Of a stretch of 64,000 nt of DNA, positions 38,039 through 52,317 are shown one piece after another; the first letter of the stretch is position 1; every line of letters starts with the position of its first letter. Below the pieces are notes generated by a model. The model saw nothing but the letters and a program-made list of their open reading frames with translations. It did not search any database and had not been told where the DNA came from. The translations under genes were made by a program, and so were the position numbers. The DNA comes from Spirodela intermedia. Lineage: Eukaryota > Streptophyta > Magnoliopsida > Alismatales > Araceae. The DNA lies in assembly GCA_902729315.2 (NCBI GenBank), contig LR746278.1:3915501-3979500 (forward strand). The letters run 5' to 3'.

Positions 38039-39969
38039 CTACAGAGAGGTGTCATGGAAACTATCACCAGACTCTGCAAATGATGGAAAATTGTAAACAC
38101 GATCAGAAGATCAAAGGAAAGTGTCAAGTTCCTTTGCTTTACTATGAACAAGTGTTCTACCGTGTATAGCCTCCAAGTTCTCTTCCCCAAACACGCCAAG
38201 GGGAGAGCCATGAACTGACAGGAGCATCTCTCCATGCTTGGGAAGTCTAAGAGTTTTTGGGGTCATGCCAAAAGATAACCTGTGAGTTGTAACCTGAAAC
38301 ATTTGAAATAAGCACCATCTTAACACATCAAGAATAATGTGTCATTATTAATGAAACCAGCTTGGCTGTTGTATAGTGCACATCATAATAACTAAGATAA
38401 ATAACGCGACAAAACAGGTTGAAACTGGTAAATCATGGTAGCCACATCCTTCAATAAATACTATGAACACAAGCAAAACACTGCATAAGGATCAAGAATA
38501 CAAACCCCAGGAGTTTGAAAAGTGTCTTGTACTCCTAGATAAGAAGTTTCAAGAGCCTGGCAAGCAAAATTCCAAGGAACCAAATTTCAGAATGTGCATC
38601 TAACAAAATTCCAAGGACAGGCCAAACAGTCTAGAAAGGTTGAACCGTAGAAGGGTGGTGATAACTTACAGAACCAGGAATCGGCAACTGTGTAGCCCCC
38701 AGAAGATTTAGTTTAACTGTACATCTAATATAAAAATGATCAAAGTCTCATTTATATCATGAAGCAAAAGAAAGAAATTCAAACATGATAAATCCCCCAC
38801 ATGACTGTGCTGAAAAGTCGGGACCAAGTTCAGTTGATGGCAGCGTAGAACCTCTACCAAGAGAAGCAAGTACATTTGTTCCAGTAGCATTATTTGGAGG
38901 GAAGCCACCAACTTTTTCCTTCCATTCAGGTTCGAAGATTCCATCATCTTCTTTCTTCACCACAGACAAGTTAGGCAAGTTTTCTCTAAAAAATTGCAAC
39001 ACAGGAGTCCTCAGCTGTTCCTTTTTTAGGCAAGATCGAAGTAGCCGTAATCTAGATAGCAGGTTTTCAATCTCTGCATCACGAATAGCTTCAATTGCTG
39101 TAATTCTCCGTTGAACTGCCCAGAGTGAAATGCAATAAGTCAGGCCTTCCAAGGACAAAAGTGAAACCCGAAAAGAAGAAATGAAAATCAAATCAGAACC
39201 ATCAGAGTCGGCCATTAAATTTCCTAGGCGACATGTGATTTCCATTCCCAATCAGATGGTCAACCCAAGTAGAGTAAACGTTAGCAAATAAAGCAAATAT
39301 TTAAAAAAATTCCGTCAAGTTGACCCATGTGCAGTAATTATCCGATGGTATACTGAAGAGAACGACAGTAATGACAGACAAAACCACAATTGAAATTACA
39401 ACAGTACCTTATATACCATCAAAAAGTACTCACAAACAATTACAGAACCTTTCTCTCAAGAGTCTGGCTTCCCAGGGGAAAGGTAATGATTATCAACGGC
39501 TGAAACCTCACGATTCACTGTTAAATTGTTTTTGCTACCTCTTGGACGGCAGCTAAAAAGTATGTGTCACAGAGGCTTCATTTCGGTATAATCCAATTTA
39601 CTCAACAAAAAAGCACCTATCGATGATACCTAAATAAACCGTTCTCCACTGACAAAAGTTTTATTTTCATGAACGCTAACTTTTGTTGAAAGAAGTTTTG
39701 CGAAAAATATAATAGCAGTCAAACGTATAATTAAGTTCATTTAAGAAAAAAATTGATGTTAAGTCAAACGAGATCTGCCAACAGGTTATTTCAAGAATGT
39801 GGCCGCATCTTCTACCTTCGCAATCACTGAACATTCGTTGCTGCTCCACGAAACGCCTCCTCTCCTCATCGTGTTTGTCCGCGACGGCGGTGGGTGCGGG
39901 CACATCCACCACAGCAATGGAAGGAGGTGAACCCTGAATGGTCTTCTTCTTCCCCTTCGGCCTTCCCAT
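38039..39969 (-). CDS. BORR: Borealin-like protein (chromosomal passenger complex)
   Basis: Five exons on the minus strand (39816-39969, 38785-39115, 38670-38724, 38161-38293, 38039-38073) join with GT-AG ends and matching phases into 235 residues. The N-terminus is basic (MGRPKGKKK). Residues about 52-85 form a charged helix (AIEAIRDAEIENLLSRLRLL) followed by FFRENLPNL. Near the C-terminus, residues 190-213 contain MTPKTLRLPKHGEMLLSV followed by HGSPLG, then EENLEAIHES and the end. The LR-P...GE..-S--GSPL pattern resembles the C-terminal segment of animal Borealin/CDCA8, and the helix position suits INCENP/Survivin binding. Plant BORR proteins, as I remember them, share this motif. The complex guides Aurora kinase to centromeres. 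I give about 65 percent to the Borealin name, and more to the gene model itself. Confidence 0.68.
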
Positions 39970-40335
39970 CGTAGGACAGAAAGAGAAGGGAGACTAAAGA
40001 AAGGAGAAATTGATGCGCAGTGGCAGAACCCAGGGAAGAATTACGGAGCAGCCGAGGGAGACCAGAAGGAACGCTGCCGGATTTTGGGGAGCTGCCGCCG
40101 GCGGAAGGGGGAAAGATTTCGGGCTCCGATTAGATGGTCTTGGGAGGCGGCAAGAGCGGGAACTGGTAGCCCGCTATCCTTTAATTTTCAAGAAGAGGAA
40201 AATGGGTTGGTCCGGACCTCACTCGGTCCAGTAACATAGGCCCAATTTCGGAGTAATATAATGGTCCGGGCCTCTGTCCAGCATAGAACAAAAATAGGCC
40301 TAGAAGATGAGAAATGCTGCGCCCCGATGGACGAG

Positions 40336-40338
<3 letters not shown>

Positions 40339-40406
<68 letters not shown>
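40339..40406. repeat. (CT)n microsatellite upstream of the Borealin-like gene
   Basis: Sixty-eight bases, nearly pure CT, are followed by short CACT and CA runs to about 40446. It lies about 370 bases before the minus-strand start codon, in or near the promoter or 5' UTR. Confidence 0.98.
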
Positions 40407-40414
<8 letters not shown>

Positions 40415-40449
40415 TTCGCTCTCACTCACTCACTCACACACACACAGAG

Positions 40450-42066
40450 CATTAGTGGCTTCCTTATCTATCCAATGGGCATCACTCACACGTAACTAAG
40501 TAGGCCAGGACTAAGAATAATCTCAAAATTGTGTGTCATCTCATGAATCACAAATGGGAGGCAACCCATAGATCATCTTACCTTGGGATATCATGAATTT
40601 ATTTTAAGTGCTATCAAGTTGAAGACATCTTATATGATCTAAGATCTATTCAGTTGAAGGCATTAAATTCAGCCATATATCATGTATATGATTTAAGAGT
40701 TGTCCAACTGAAGACATTAAATTCAGCACTGCATGAGAGCCAATCCATAGTAGTTTTTTATTTCATTGATCATGTTCTGTCTTTTTAAATTCTACTTTTT
40801 TTAAAATTTTGCAGTTTTTTTTTCCTGTATTTGTTTCTTTGAATAAATGTGTAGGAGTGTAAGATTTTTACTGCTTAAATTTCTTCATAATCTTCATCCT
40901 ATATAATAACATTTTTAATACTTAAATTTGTATATATGCATGATTCACTTGAAAATTATCTTTTCTACATATTCTCTTCTGACTTTTCTTTGTCATTAGG
41001 TTGGGGGGATGAAGTATTAATCTTTTATTTATGTTGTAGAATGATTGAGCACATGTTTACATTTGTTTTTATGCTCACTTCTACAAGCAAGTAGATTTTT
41101 TTTTGGAAGAACAATAGCATCTAAATGCTGATTTTTTGTCAAAAATTACAAGACTGAAACTGCAGAAAAAAATAGACCAAATTTTGAAATTTTATAGACC
41201 TTTTTCTCACATTTTCAATCCCCTATAAATATATTTCTAAAATTCAAAAATTACAATTATAAAGAGGATAGTTTGGTTTAATTTTGACAAATTCGTAATT
41301 GTTGAAAATTAAATTGAAAATAGAAAATAGAAAACTAAATTGTCAAAACTATCTAATTTATAATTTTAAAATATCATATTTCATGCACAAAAAATTAAAT
41401 TAATTAGATTTATTGATATCAAAAGATATTGAGATGATTATTATTGTGTTAAAAGAATGATTTAGTAGCATGAAATATTAGAATACTCCTTGAATACATG
41501 ACAAATAATATAGATTTGATTTTACAGATTTTCACTTCATAATCTTGATGGATAATATTTATGATGTGAAAATTTGATTGATCATTTGAGTTTAACGAAG
41601 ATATTACATCTTGATCTATATGACTTGTGAGGAGAAATTACTTATTTCAGAATTTAGAAAAAAAAATTAGTGTAATTTTTTTTAAAATGAAGAGTATACA
41701 TGGAAGGTGTGATACATCATTTTTATTGTCAAAATTTATGTATAGGAAAAGCTATTTATTCACTATAGAAAAAGTAATAAATATAGTGTAAACTTTAAAA
41801 ATAAGCTATGAAAAAAAAATTCAAGATCAATATTATTCTTAGATGAATACTGATAATTAGAGTGTCTTGTGTTATTTCAATGAATTATTAACTATTTAAG
41901 TGTTTGACATCAATTTTTCTTAAATATTTGATAAAGTATCTACAGGTGCATTATTTTTAATTATATTTTCGTGCAATAGAATATGAGGTTTTTAAGGTTT
42001 TTAAATTTTAAATAATTTTCTTAATTTCATTACTAAGGGACTAACAATGATTTAAGTTGGGAGGTG
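40450..42066. other. AT-rich intergenic DNA, no gene recognised
   Basis: Only short open frames occur. The end, near 42050-42066, has a purine-rich TTAAGTTGGGAGGTG just before the LTR-like repeat. This resembles a polypurine tract, so part of this stretch may be the decayed 3' interior of a retroelement. Confidence 0.45.
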
Positions 42067-44607
42067 TCATAAGTTTCATTTTGATGAGTTAATAATTAAT
42101 TAATAATATAATTTATATCTTAACTCATTATAAATAGACTTATATTTACGTTAAATTATGAAAAGTAGTTTTTAGTTGACTAGTGTAATTTTTTGGTTAA
42201 TTAATTAATTTTATGTGAATTTATATAAATTTTATAATTATATTTTTGAGATAAATGAAGAGAAATAAATATAAAAAAAAGGGGGGTACTTGTCGGCCAG
42301 CCGGGCCCACAAGTGGGGTTAGAAACATAGTCAAGTAGTGTCGAGAGCAATGGGCTCGAGTAGCTAAGGGTTAGTAAGGGACACGTGTGCACCACTCCCC
42401 TTCCACATCACTAGTAGCTATTCAAGCATGGGGCAAGGAGTGGTTGTACACACGTTAGAGGATGATATTGAGTACATAAAGATGTATTACTTTATATTTG
42501 ACTCAAAACTCAAAAAATAACTAATGTGGGACTAAAGCTACTCAAGACATTTTTAGTTATTTTAATACCTAAAATATCCCTTACTTATAAAAAAGAGATA
42601 ACCTTGTGACATCATTTTACAAGGATATTAATATACTTTATCACACTTTCTCATCTAGGTGGGTGACTAGCAAAGATTCTAATCACACCACAACCAAAAC
42701 TCATATTTTATCTTATTAAATCATGATTTTCTTAAAGAGCGCCAGTTAACGATTAAGTTGTCATAATTACTCTATCTTCAGCAAAAATTTCGTTAATGCA
42801 ATTTGTGAAGTATCGTTACTAAATCGTCAAATAATTTTAGATAAAAAGATCATGAATTTAGTGAGTAAATTATCTCCGATTGATCGACGAACAAGCCATC
42901 ATCAGAAAGAAGACAATCCGTCGAGAAACAAGTCGCCACCTCTTGAAAGCATACCAAATACGATGAAAAGCTTTTTCTTGTTGTGCAAACTTGAGGATGA
43001 AGCTTTTTAAGATGTGCCCCACCTCCATCCAACTTCTTTATCAGGTGAAGTCGCCAAAGATCAATAAAGTTGTCATTTTTTGACTCCATCGAAGACAATT
43101 TACTAACCCACCTCATAAAAAAAGAAAGTACCCACTAGCTAGTCAGGCCTAGAAGCAAGTTAGAAGCACAATTAGACAGAGTTATGAGTAAAGGGGTAGA
43201 ACAATTAAGGACTAGTTGGAAGGGACACATATGCATCACTCTCCTTTCACATCACTAATGGCCAACTAGACGTGGGGCAAGAAGTGGTCGTACACAAGCA
43301 AAAAAAGGGCTTGTTGATCGTAAAATGCTATGTTATTATATATACATCTCAAAACTCAGTAAATAAATGATGTGAGACTAAACCAGCATCACAATTTCCC
43401 GAAAGGCTTTAAATAATTTTAATATTTAACATAATCCTTATTAATAAGAAGTAGATACCTTTATAATTTCACTTTATAAAGGTATTGTATACTTATTTCA
43501 CTCTCTCTTATGCAGGCGGACGATCAGTGAGGATTCGAATCTCACTAAAGGCAAAAGTCATATTTAAATCTCATTAAATTGTGATTTCTCTATAGATTAT
43601 TGGTGAATGATTAAGCCACTAGAATTACTCGATCATTAGTGAAAATGTCGTCAATATGATTTGTAAAGTATTATTACTAAATTATTAAATAATTTTAGAT
43701 AAAAAGATTGTGAATCTATCAAATAAATTATCTTCAATTGATTGACGAATAAGCTATCATCGAGAAGATGATGATCTATTAAGAGAACAGTCACCACCTC
43801 TTGAGAGCATACTAGATGTAGTGAAGACCCTCATCTTATTATATGGACCTAAGGATGAAGCTCCCTAAGAGACGCCTCACCTCCACTTAGCTTATCTATG
43901 TTGGGTGATAGTTATTGGAGATCTACAAAGTCATTATTTTTTTACTCCATCAAGTGATAATCTCACGAGATGATTATTGACCCACCTTGTTGATTTCTAG
44001 ACGTCGCAAAAAAAATTAGAGATTACTCATGTTGTCATTGTCCAAAGAGAGTCTTTGATGTTGTAGACATCACACGATAATATTTTTGAATATACAGAAT
44101 TTTGACGATCGATGTCACGAAGTCAAAACTCTACCTTTCTTATTTTAAACTTAAATTTTATTTAATTTAGTAACATTTGATGTGATTTTAAGTTTCTAAA
44201 ACCTTCTCTATTCAACTACTATTCTTTTGACTTTTATAGATTTTAATTTGATGAATTAAATTATCTATAATCACTTATGAATTGTATTCGTTGGGGCATT
44301 GACATCATCATGATGTCAATACCTAATTTTTCCTTTTTCAAGAATTTTTAAATATATTTTATCTTTATTATTTAATCTAAAAATTATAGAAAATTATATT
44401 ATTTACATAAATTTATGAAATATTATTATATATTGTATTACATCCTTGTGATCAAATGAGAATTTTTTCACTATTTTAGAACCTTTTATCAAATCATAAT
44501 GGATTTATTTATTCTAAAATATTTTTAAAAATCTAAAAGTTTATATTTTCTAGTTTTCTTAATTTTAAATTTGTGTGATTTATTATAAAAATGATTAGGT
44601 AATGTCA
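42067..44607 (+). mobile_element. LTR-like element, second copy, with internal tandem duplication
   Basis: The two ends match, in reverse complement, the ends of the element at 28395-30092: TCATAAGT near the start and GTGATTTATTATAAAA near the end. Inside, a segment of about 850 bases occurs twice head to tail (about 42285-43125 and 43126-43960), both copies matching one segment of the shorter element. No protein-coding frame of retrotransposon type was seen. No target duplication was found. Confidence 0.6.
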
Positions 44608-46616
<2,009 letters not shown>

Positions 46617-47107
46617 ACTTGGGCACTAAGAAGTGGGAGAATTTCCGCTTTGTGCTAGTCGTACGAAGGGTGGCCGTAGAGAATGAATGACAGACCGATC
46701 CAAAAGCCCATCTTTGACTGGTTCCTTATGCCATTCCGTTAGGCGGGGTTCGCTTTATGCTGGTGGCGGGAGGGCGGGTGAACCTCTTCTTCGTTTACCA
46801 CCTGTTCTAAGACGATACCTATCATGAAGGAAGACTCCTTGTAGAGAGATCTTGTTCTTTTTTAACGGCTCCCGTGATTTGCTGCTCGACTGCTTAACAT
46901 TTTTTCCTCACCACGGGCGCAACCGGCGGCGTCCCCTCCACAGCTTTACCCATATGATGACGTCCCACGGAAAGGCCATGATGAGCTCATCCTCCGCCGC
47001 CGTAGCGAATTCACAGCCCTAGCGAATTCCCGCCCACCACCCCTACTTAAGCCCCCGCAGTCTCCTCTTTGAGCTAAGCCATAGGGAGGAAGAATTCGGC
47101 GCCGCCC

Positions 47108-48782
47108 ATGAAGGCCGCCACCGCCGCCATGCTAATTCTGCAACTATTACTACTCTTCTGTTTGCCAGCGCCGGCAATGGCCGACGGCGGATGCACGCCG
47201 GATGCCGGCGCCGGGGAGCAGGCGGTGCTGCCGCTGAAGGTCGCCGCCATCGGGTTGATCCTCGCTGCCGGCGCGCTCGGGGTGCTCCTCCCCATGCTGG
47301 GCGGTTGGTTCCCGTCCCTCCGGTCGGAGAGGGACCTCTTCTTCGTCGTAAAGGCCTTCGCCGCCGGCGTGATCCTCGCGACGGGGCTGGTACATGTTCT
47401 CCCCGACGCCTTCGAGAACCTCACGTCCCCGTGCCTCGGCGAGGGCGGCCCGTGGCAGGAGTTTCCCTTCGCGGGCTTCGTGGCGATGGTGTCCGCCCTC
47501 TCGACGCTGGTGATCGAGACCTGCGCCACGAGCTTCTTCCTCGGGAGAGGGACATTCCGCAGGGGCAGCCCCGTGGACGTGGGCCCTGCGGACGAGGAGG
47601 TCGCCCCCGGGGGCCACCTCCACACGCACGCCTCCCACGGCCACGCCCACGGTCCTGTTCTCTCCCCGCCGCCGCTGCCAAAGGAAGACACCTCCGATCA
47701 AATCCGTCACAGGGTCATCTCGCAGGTGATCTCTCTCTCCCCCTCCCGCCCTCCCTCTCTCTGTCTCTCAAGCCAACAGGTGCAGAGGGCTTGATTGGAC
47801 TGTCTCCCGTCCATCAAGAGTGCATTATTCCTTTCTGTGTGGTGTGTGTCCCAGAAGGGGGCCTAACTTCTGGTATTCCGGATCTTGAATGTTGTAGCTG
47901 AAAGGGGCGGATTGCTCTCTACAGCACTCCAGTTCGACGGGAGGGGGATGATCTGATAGTCCATTCCATCGTTTCTGACTAATATTAATAATTTCCGCCG
48001 GCATGGTTTCCTCATAATTCCTGTTTTTATGCAGTTTCCTATTTACAGATTATTTATTGAGCAAGAACAGCGAGAAATTGGCAAATACTTCCGTTTAAAG
48101 TGCTAAAGATTGGCTTTTTTTGTTCGCTTTCCCTTTCAGGTTCTAGAGCTGGGGATCGTGGTTCACTCAGTGATCATAGGGATCTCTCTGGGTGCCTCCA
48201 CTCAGCCCTCCACAATCAGGCCTCTCCTCGGGGCCCTCAGCTTCCATCAGTTCTTCGAGGGGTTGGGACTAGGCGGCTGCATAGCTCAGGTAGGTTGCCT
48301 TTCTCCGTTCTGAGAATTTATCATTTTTCTAATATCCCCGCCCATAAGGGTAAAATTATCAAGCGGACTCATCTATTATCTATTATCAGAACGGCGCAGG
48401 ACGTGGTTTATTTGCCAGATATGTAATCGCCTACCTGCAAGGCTACCGTTGACTTCGTTGCGTGTCCCACCGACAGGCCAAGTTCAAGGGGAGAGCGGCG
48501 TTCCTCATGGCGCTGTTCTTCACGCTGACGACCCCCGTGGGTGTGGCGCTGGGAATCGGGGTGGCGGCGAAGTACGACGAGAATGGCGGCGGCGCGCTCA
48601 TCGTCGAGGGACTCCTTAACGCGGCGTCGGCGGGGATCCTCATCTACATGGCGCTGGTTGACCTCCTAGCCGCCGACTTCATGAGCCCCAAGCTGAGGTC
48701 CCACGGCCGCCTCCAGTTGGCCGCGTACCTGGCCCTCTTCCTCGGAGCCGGCCTCATGTCCCTCCTCGCCAAGTGGGCTTGA
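47108..48782 (+). CDS. ZIP family zinc/iron transporter
   Basis: Exons 47108-47725, 48140-48289 and 48477-48782 join in phase 0 with GT-AG introns and give 357 residues, a normal plant ZIP length. A signal-like hydrophobic N-terminus ends near Ala25, followed by CTPD. TM1-TM3 lie in the first exon. A His-rich loop ([13 protein letters not shown], from about residue 170) separates TM3 and TM4. TM4 carries [10 protein letters not shown] (His215) and TM5 [10 protein letters not shown] (His242, Glu246), the metal-binding pair that defines the family. Three more helices and a short tail ending LAKWA follow. Such proteins move Zn2+, Fe2+ or other divalent metals into the cytosol, usually at the plasma membrane. 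The subtype within ZIP/IRT was not resolved. Confidence 0.95.
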
Positions 48783-51700
48783 AGTCACCGAGAAAGGAAA
48801 ATTTGGACAAAACAATAGTTTTTGTGCTGATGGGGAGGTTTTCCCACATTGACTTTGTAGATAATCACCTTTCAGCAGCGAATTCTTGGCTGATAGGAAT
48901 AAGAAACCTGGTTGACTTCGTCGAGAAAAGAGAGCTTTTTTGTACATTTAAGCTTTCATTTGAAGAAACAAGAGCATAAAAAGGAGAAAAACCCAGATGA
49001 CTGCTGTCTAGATCAAACCCTGGTTCAGTGTCTCCTCTCCCGAAGGTGCCTGCCGTTGGTGGGCAGTGGTTTCATTTGCCTGCAGTGCCTCGGCAGGACC
49101 TAGTTTCTTTGGCTAAATCTGCTCGGCTTGGCTGTTCTGTCTGGAGGAGGAGACGGTGCAGCTAAGGAAGATTTGGTTTTTACATTATCTTATTGGGCCC
49201 TAATTGGTTCACGCTTGGATCCGACCATTAAGGGCCAATTGATAAGCATCAACACTCGCTTGTCAAAGAATTTACTGAATGAATAGAGTTGGATGTCTAG
49301 TGGTGAAAGAAAATGAGACTAATCATTTAGGAAGAATGTATTGGTGGAAAGGTAATCAAAGTGGAAAGAAACACAATAACAAAAACATTAGGTATGTTCC
49401 CTCCCTTGATGCAAAAGGATGTTCTAGCTACCTAAGGATCACCTTAATTCATTCACATTTCATTACTATTACTATTTGGAATGGAATTGTGACAATTAAG
49501 CAACATTTCATCATTGAAGAAGAAGCTTTGCCCAAAAATGCACTTATATTCAAAGTTCAAGTGAAGATAGCAAGGATAGCAAGGAATAGGGTTATGTACA
49601 CTATGAAATAATTAATGCCACATTCAATAAATGATTGGTAAGAAGGCCACTAGACAAATGATATGACATTTGAATGAACCCTACTAGAGGATCATTATTA
49701 TAACGAACGGATTTACATCATCATCTAGACTCAAACTACAACTTGATGAAGAATTGTGTTAAGTAGAATTCATATTATTCATATAAGTAGAATGCTTAGT
49801 GCAACAATAAATTAGTTTTAAAAAATCAAAACTTTAAACTTTAATTTTTCAAAAAAACTTTAGACCAACTTATTGTGTGGTAAACACAATAGTTGTAATT
49901 TATATGAATACTGTGTAATTTGATCAATACTTCATTTCAAAAGAAAACTGATGTGGTGCCTAAAATATTTGTCCTTCAAATTGCAAAGGTGCTAATAATA
50001 AGAGGCATCTTGTTTGAGCGTTTTGATGTTATTCCCTCTTTATTCTGCATTGTAAATACATGTAAGAATGAAAACAAACAGTAACTACTTTATCATTGAG
50101 GAAAATTTTAAAAAAGACAACAATTTTTTTTTCCTTACAACTCTTAATAGCCATTGAAAAGGAAGTACATGCCAATCATATGTTGGAGAAGATTGTTGGC
50201 ATTCATTAGCAATAAAAGGTGTTAATTTATTGTCCATATTTTATAAACGTTTCACATTATATATTTGTTTTGAAGGCATAGTATTGATTATTTTCTATTA
50301 AATTTATGATATTATAATTTAATTATGATTTTCTATATAATATGTCATATTATAATACAATTGTTAAGTATACCAGATAGCCTCATATGGAACTAGATCA
50401 ACTCGTTAGTGTTCAATCATTTTGCATAGAATTTGATCTTGGTAGTGAATTTAATGCTTAATTAGGTACTCAAGTTATGGTAAGATAAAATAGATGGGTA
50501 GTATAGTACCTAAAGAACATCAATGGGGTAGTATGAGATCAATTAAAATAATCAACAATGACAAGTAATATTCACTATTGGGGTAGTATGATATGACTAC
50601 TGAGCATAAATGTTTATATTTGGGCATGCCCATACAATTGGATGTGTCAATCGTCCTCAAGATTCATAAATGCCTCTTGTGAGTTCATCTTACTAGGCAC
50701 TAAATGTTAGCTCATTATTTCACCTTTAAATTCATGAAAATTGGATAAACATTAGATTCACAGCTCTTAGTACTCAAACACTTGACTCATTGCTCCTGCT
50801 TGCTAACTTGTAGATGCACTTCACTATCCTGCTGCTCTACACTCATGGCCCTACGATAGTATTGTGTTCCAAGCACTTGCTTCTATTGATAAATCTTTCA
50901 CAAAAATAAACTGTAAGTGAAAAGTTTTGACAAATTGAAAGGTTGATGCTTCTTGTTGCATGTTATGTGGCTCTTTTATATGGAAGCTTTGGCTTGAGAT
51001 CCCAAAACCTTTCTCCTTTCAACCTTCAATGAATGATTCAAAATGATGTAAACTTTTCATGCTAATAGAGTTATTAAACAAATTATGGAGTTGATTTACT
51101 TTAGAAAACTTCATTTCCATTTCTTTGAGCTCAAATAGTTTAAAAATTAGTTATGTGCAGTCTTTCTAATGGCAACATACAGACACCCAAAGATTAATTT
51201 GATGTATTATAGAACTTACTTTACATGGGGTGACTCCACCTCATTGGCTTGATACAAATCACGTGAGTTCATTTTCTCATTAAAATAGATATATATTACA
51301 AGAATATTGTGTATTTGAAATCCTTTAATGTGAAAATTTGGAACATGTTATAATAAAATAATGACATGATTAAGCCATATGACCATAGATAATTGACTAA
51401 TGCCGAATTATCATTTGACAAAATTGTCCTGAATTTTTTCAACATGAAAACCATTACTAGCTCAAAAATAAACTGTGGCCTTGCATGAATATGCACACAC
51501 TATACCTCATGCATTGTGTTAGTTTCTAGTATGTTAACATATGACATAGCAATTGACTCTTGCTAACCATTTTGTTGTTGACATTAATTCCATTAGACTT
51601 ATTCAACATAATACCAAAAAATGAAAAGTCAAAGCGTTCATTGAATTATTCTTAAAATAGTGGTATTCCAAAGATTTTGATTAAATGATTTGAACTGTAC

Positions 51701-52010
51701 CATCTATTTGCAACTTTATAGAATTACTTTAAAGCAAGGAGGCCCTAATAAGTAAGATGCTCTAGAATTGATCGTAAGCACACATTCAAAGCGACTTAAA
51801 ATTTTTTTATGGTACATAAAGGTCTGAAAAACCATAAATTGAGTGTTCAAATAGAAAAAAAGCCTACGGAAATGATTCTGTACACATAAAATGCCTGGTT
51901 ATAACATAGTGGATATAAGAACAACGAAAATAGTTCATTTATGGTACAGAAGAAAGTAAGATCATAAGGGGCGACTTAAGTGGAAAAAAGCTGTCCTTGG
52001 TGGAAACACG
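48783..52010. other. Intergenic region between ZIP and SEC31
   Basis: The first few hundred bases are the ZIP 3' end. The rest is AT-rich without a gene I can support; an open frame of 110 codons at 49279-49611 has skewed composition and no splice or family support. Confidence 0.5.
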
Positions 52011-52100
52011 AGTTCGCGTTTGCCGGGTCGATCGGGCCTGCGGGCCTCTCCCCCGAACGCTAAATCTCGTCGTCCAAACGCCACCGTAGTAGGGCGGTAC

Positions 52101-52107
52101 TATATTT
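52101..52107 (+). promoter_or_regulatory. Possible TATA element of SEC31
   Basis: TATATTT lies 211 bases before the start codon in an otherwise GC-rich, CT-rich leader. A second TATATTT occurs near 52156. Which one is used, if either, cannot be told from sequence. Confidence 0.3.
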
Positions 52108-52317
52108 CCCCCACTCGGATCGGCCATTTCCTCTCTGCTCCTCCCCCCCTCGCAGTATATTTCCTCGTTTCTCCTTCTCTCTCTGTTTCTTCTCTCCCCT
52201 TTGTTCTTCTTCTTCCCATCTCAGATTCTCAGGCCGGCCAGATCTGAGATTCCTCGCTCTCCCGGTGACTCTGCTCCCCCCCCTTGCGCGACCACCGAGG
52301 GGACGGCCGTAGCGACG

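Noticed and set aside
47074-47710. Long minus-strand open frames opposite the first ZIP exon
   Set aside because: They are mirror frames of a GC-rich exon; the plus strand has a clear ZIP protein with matching introns.
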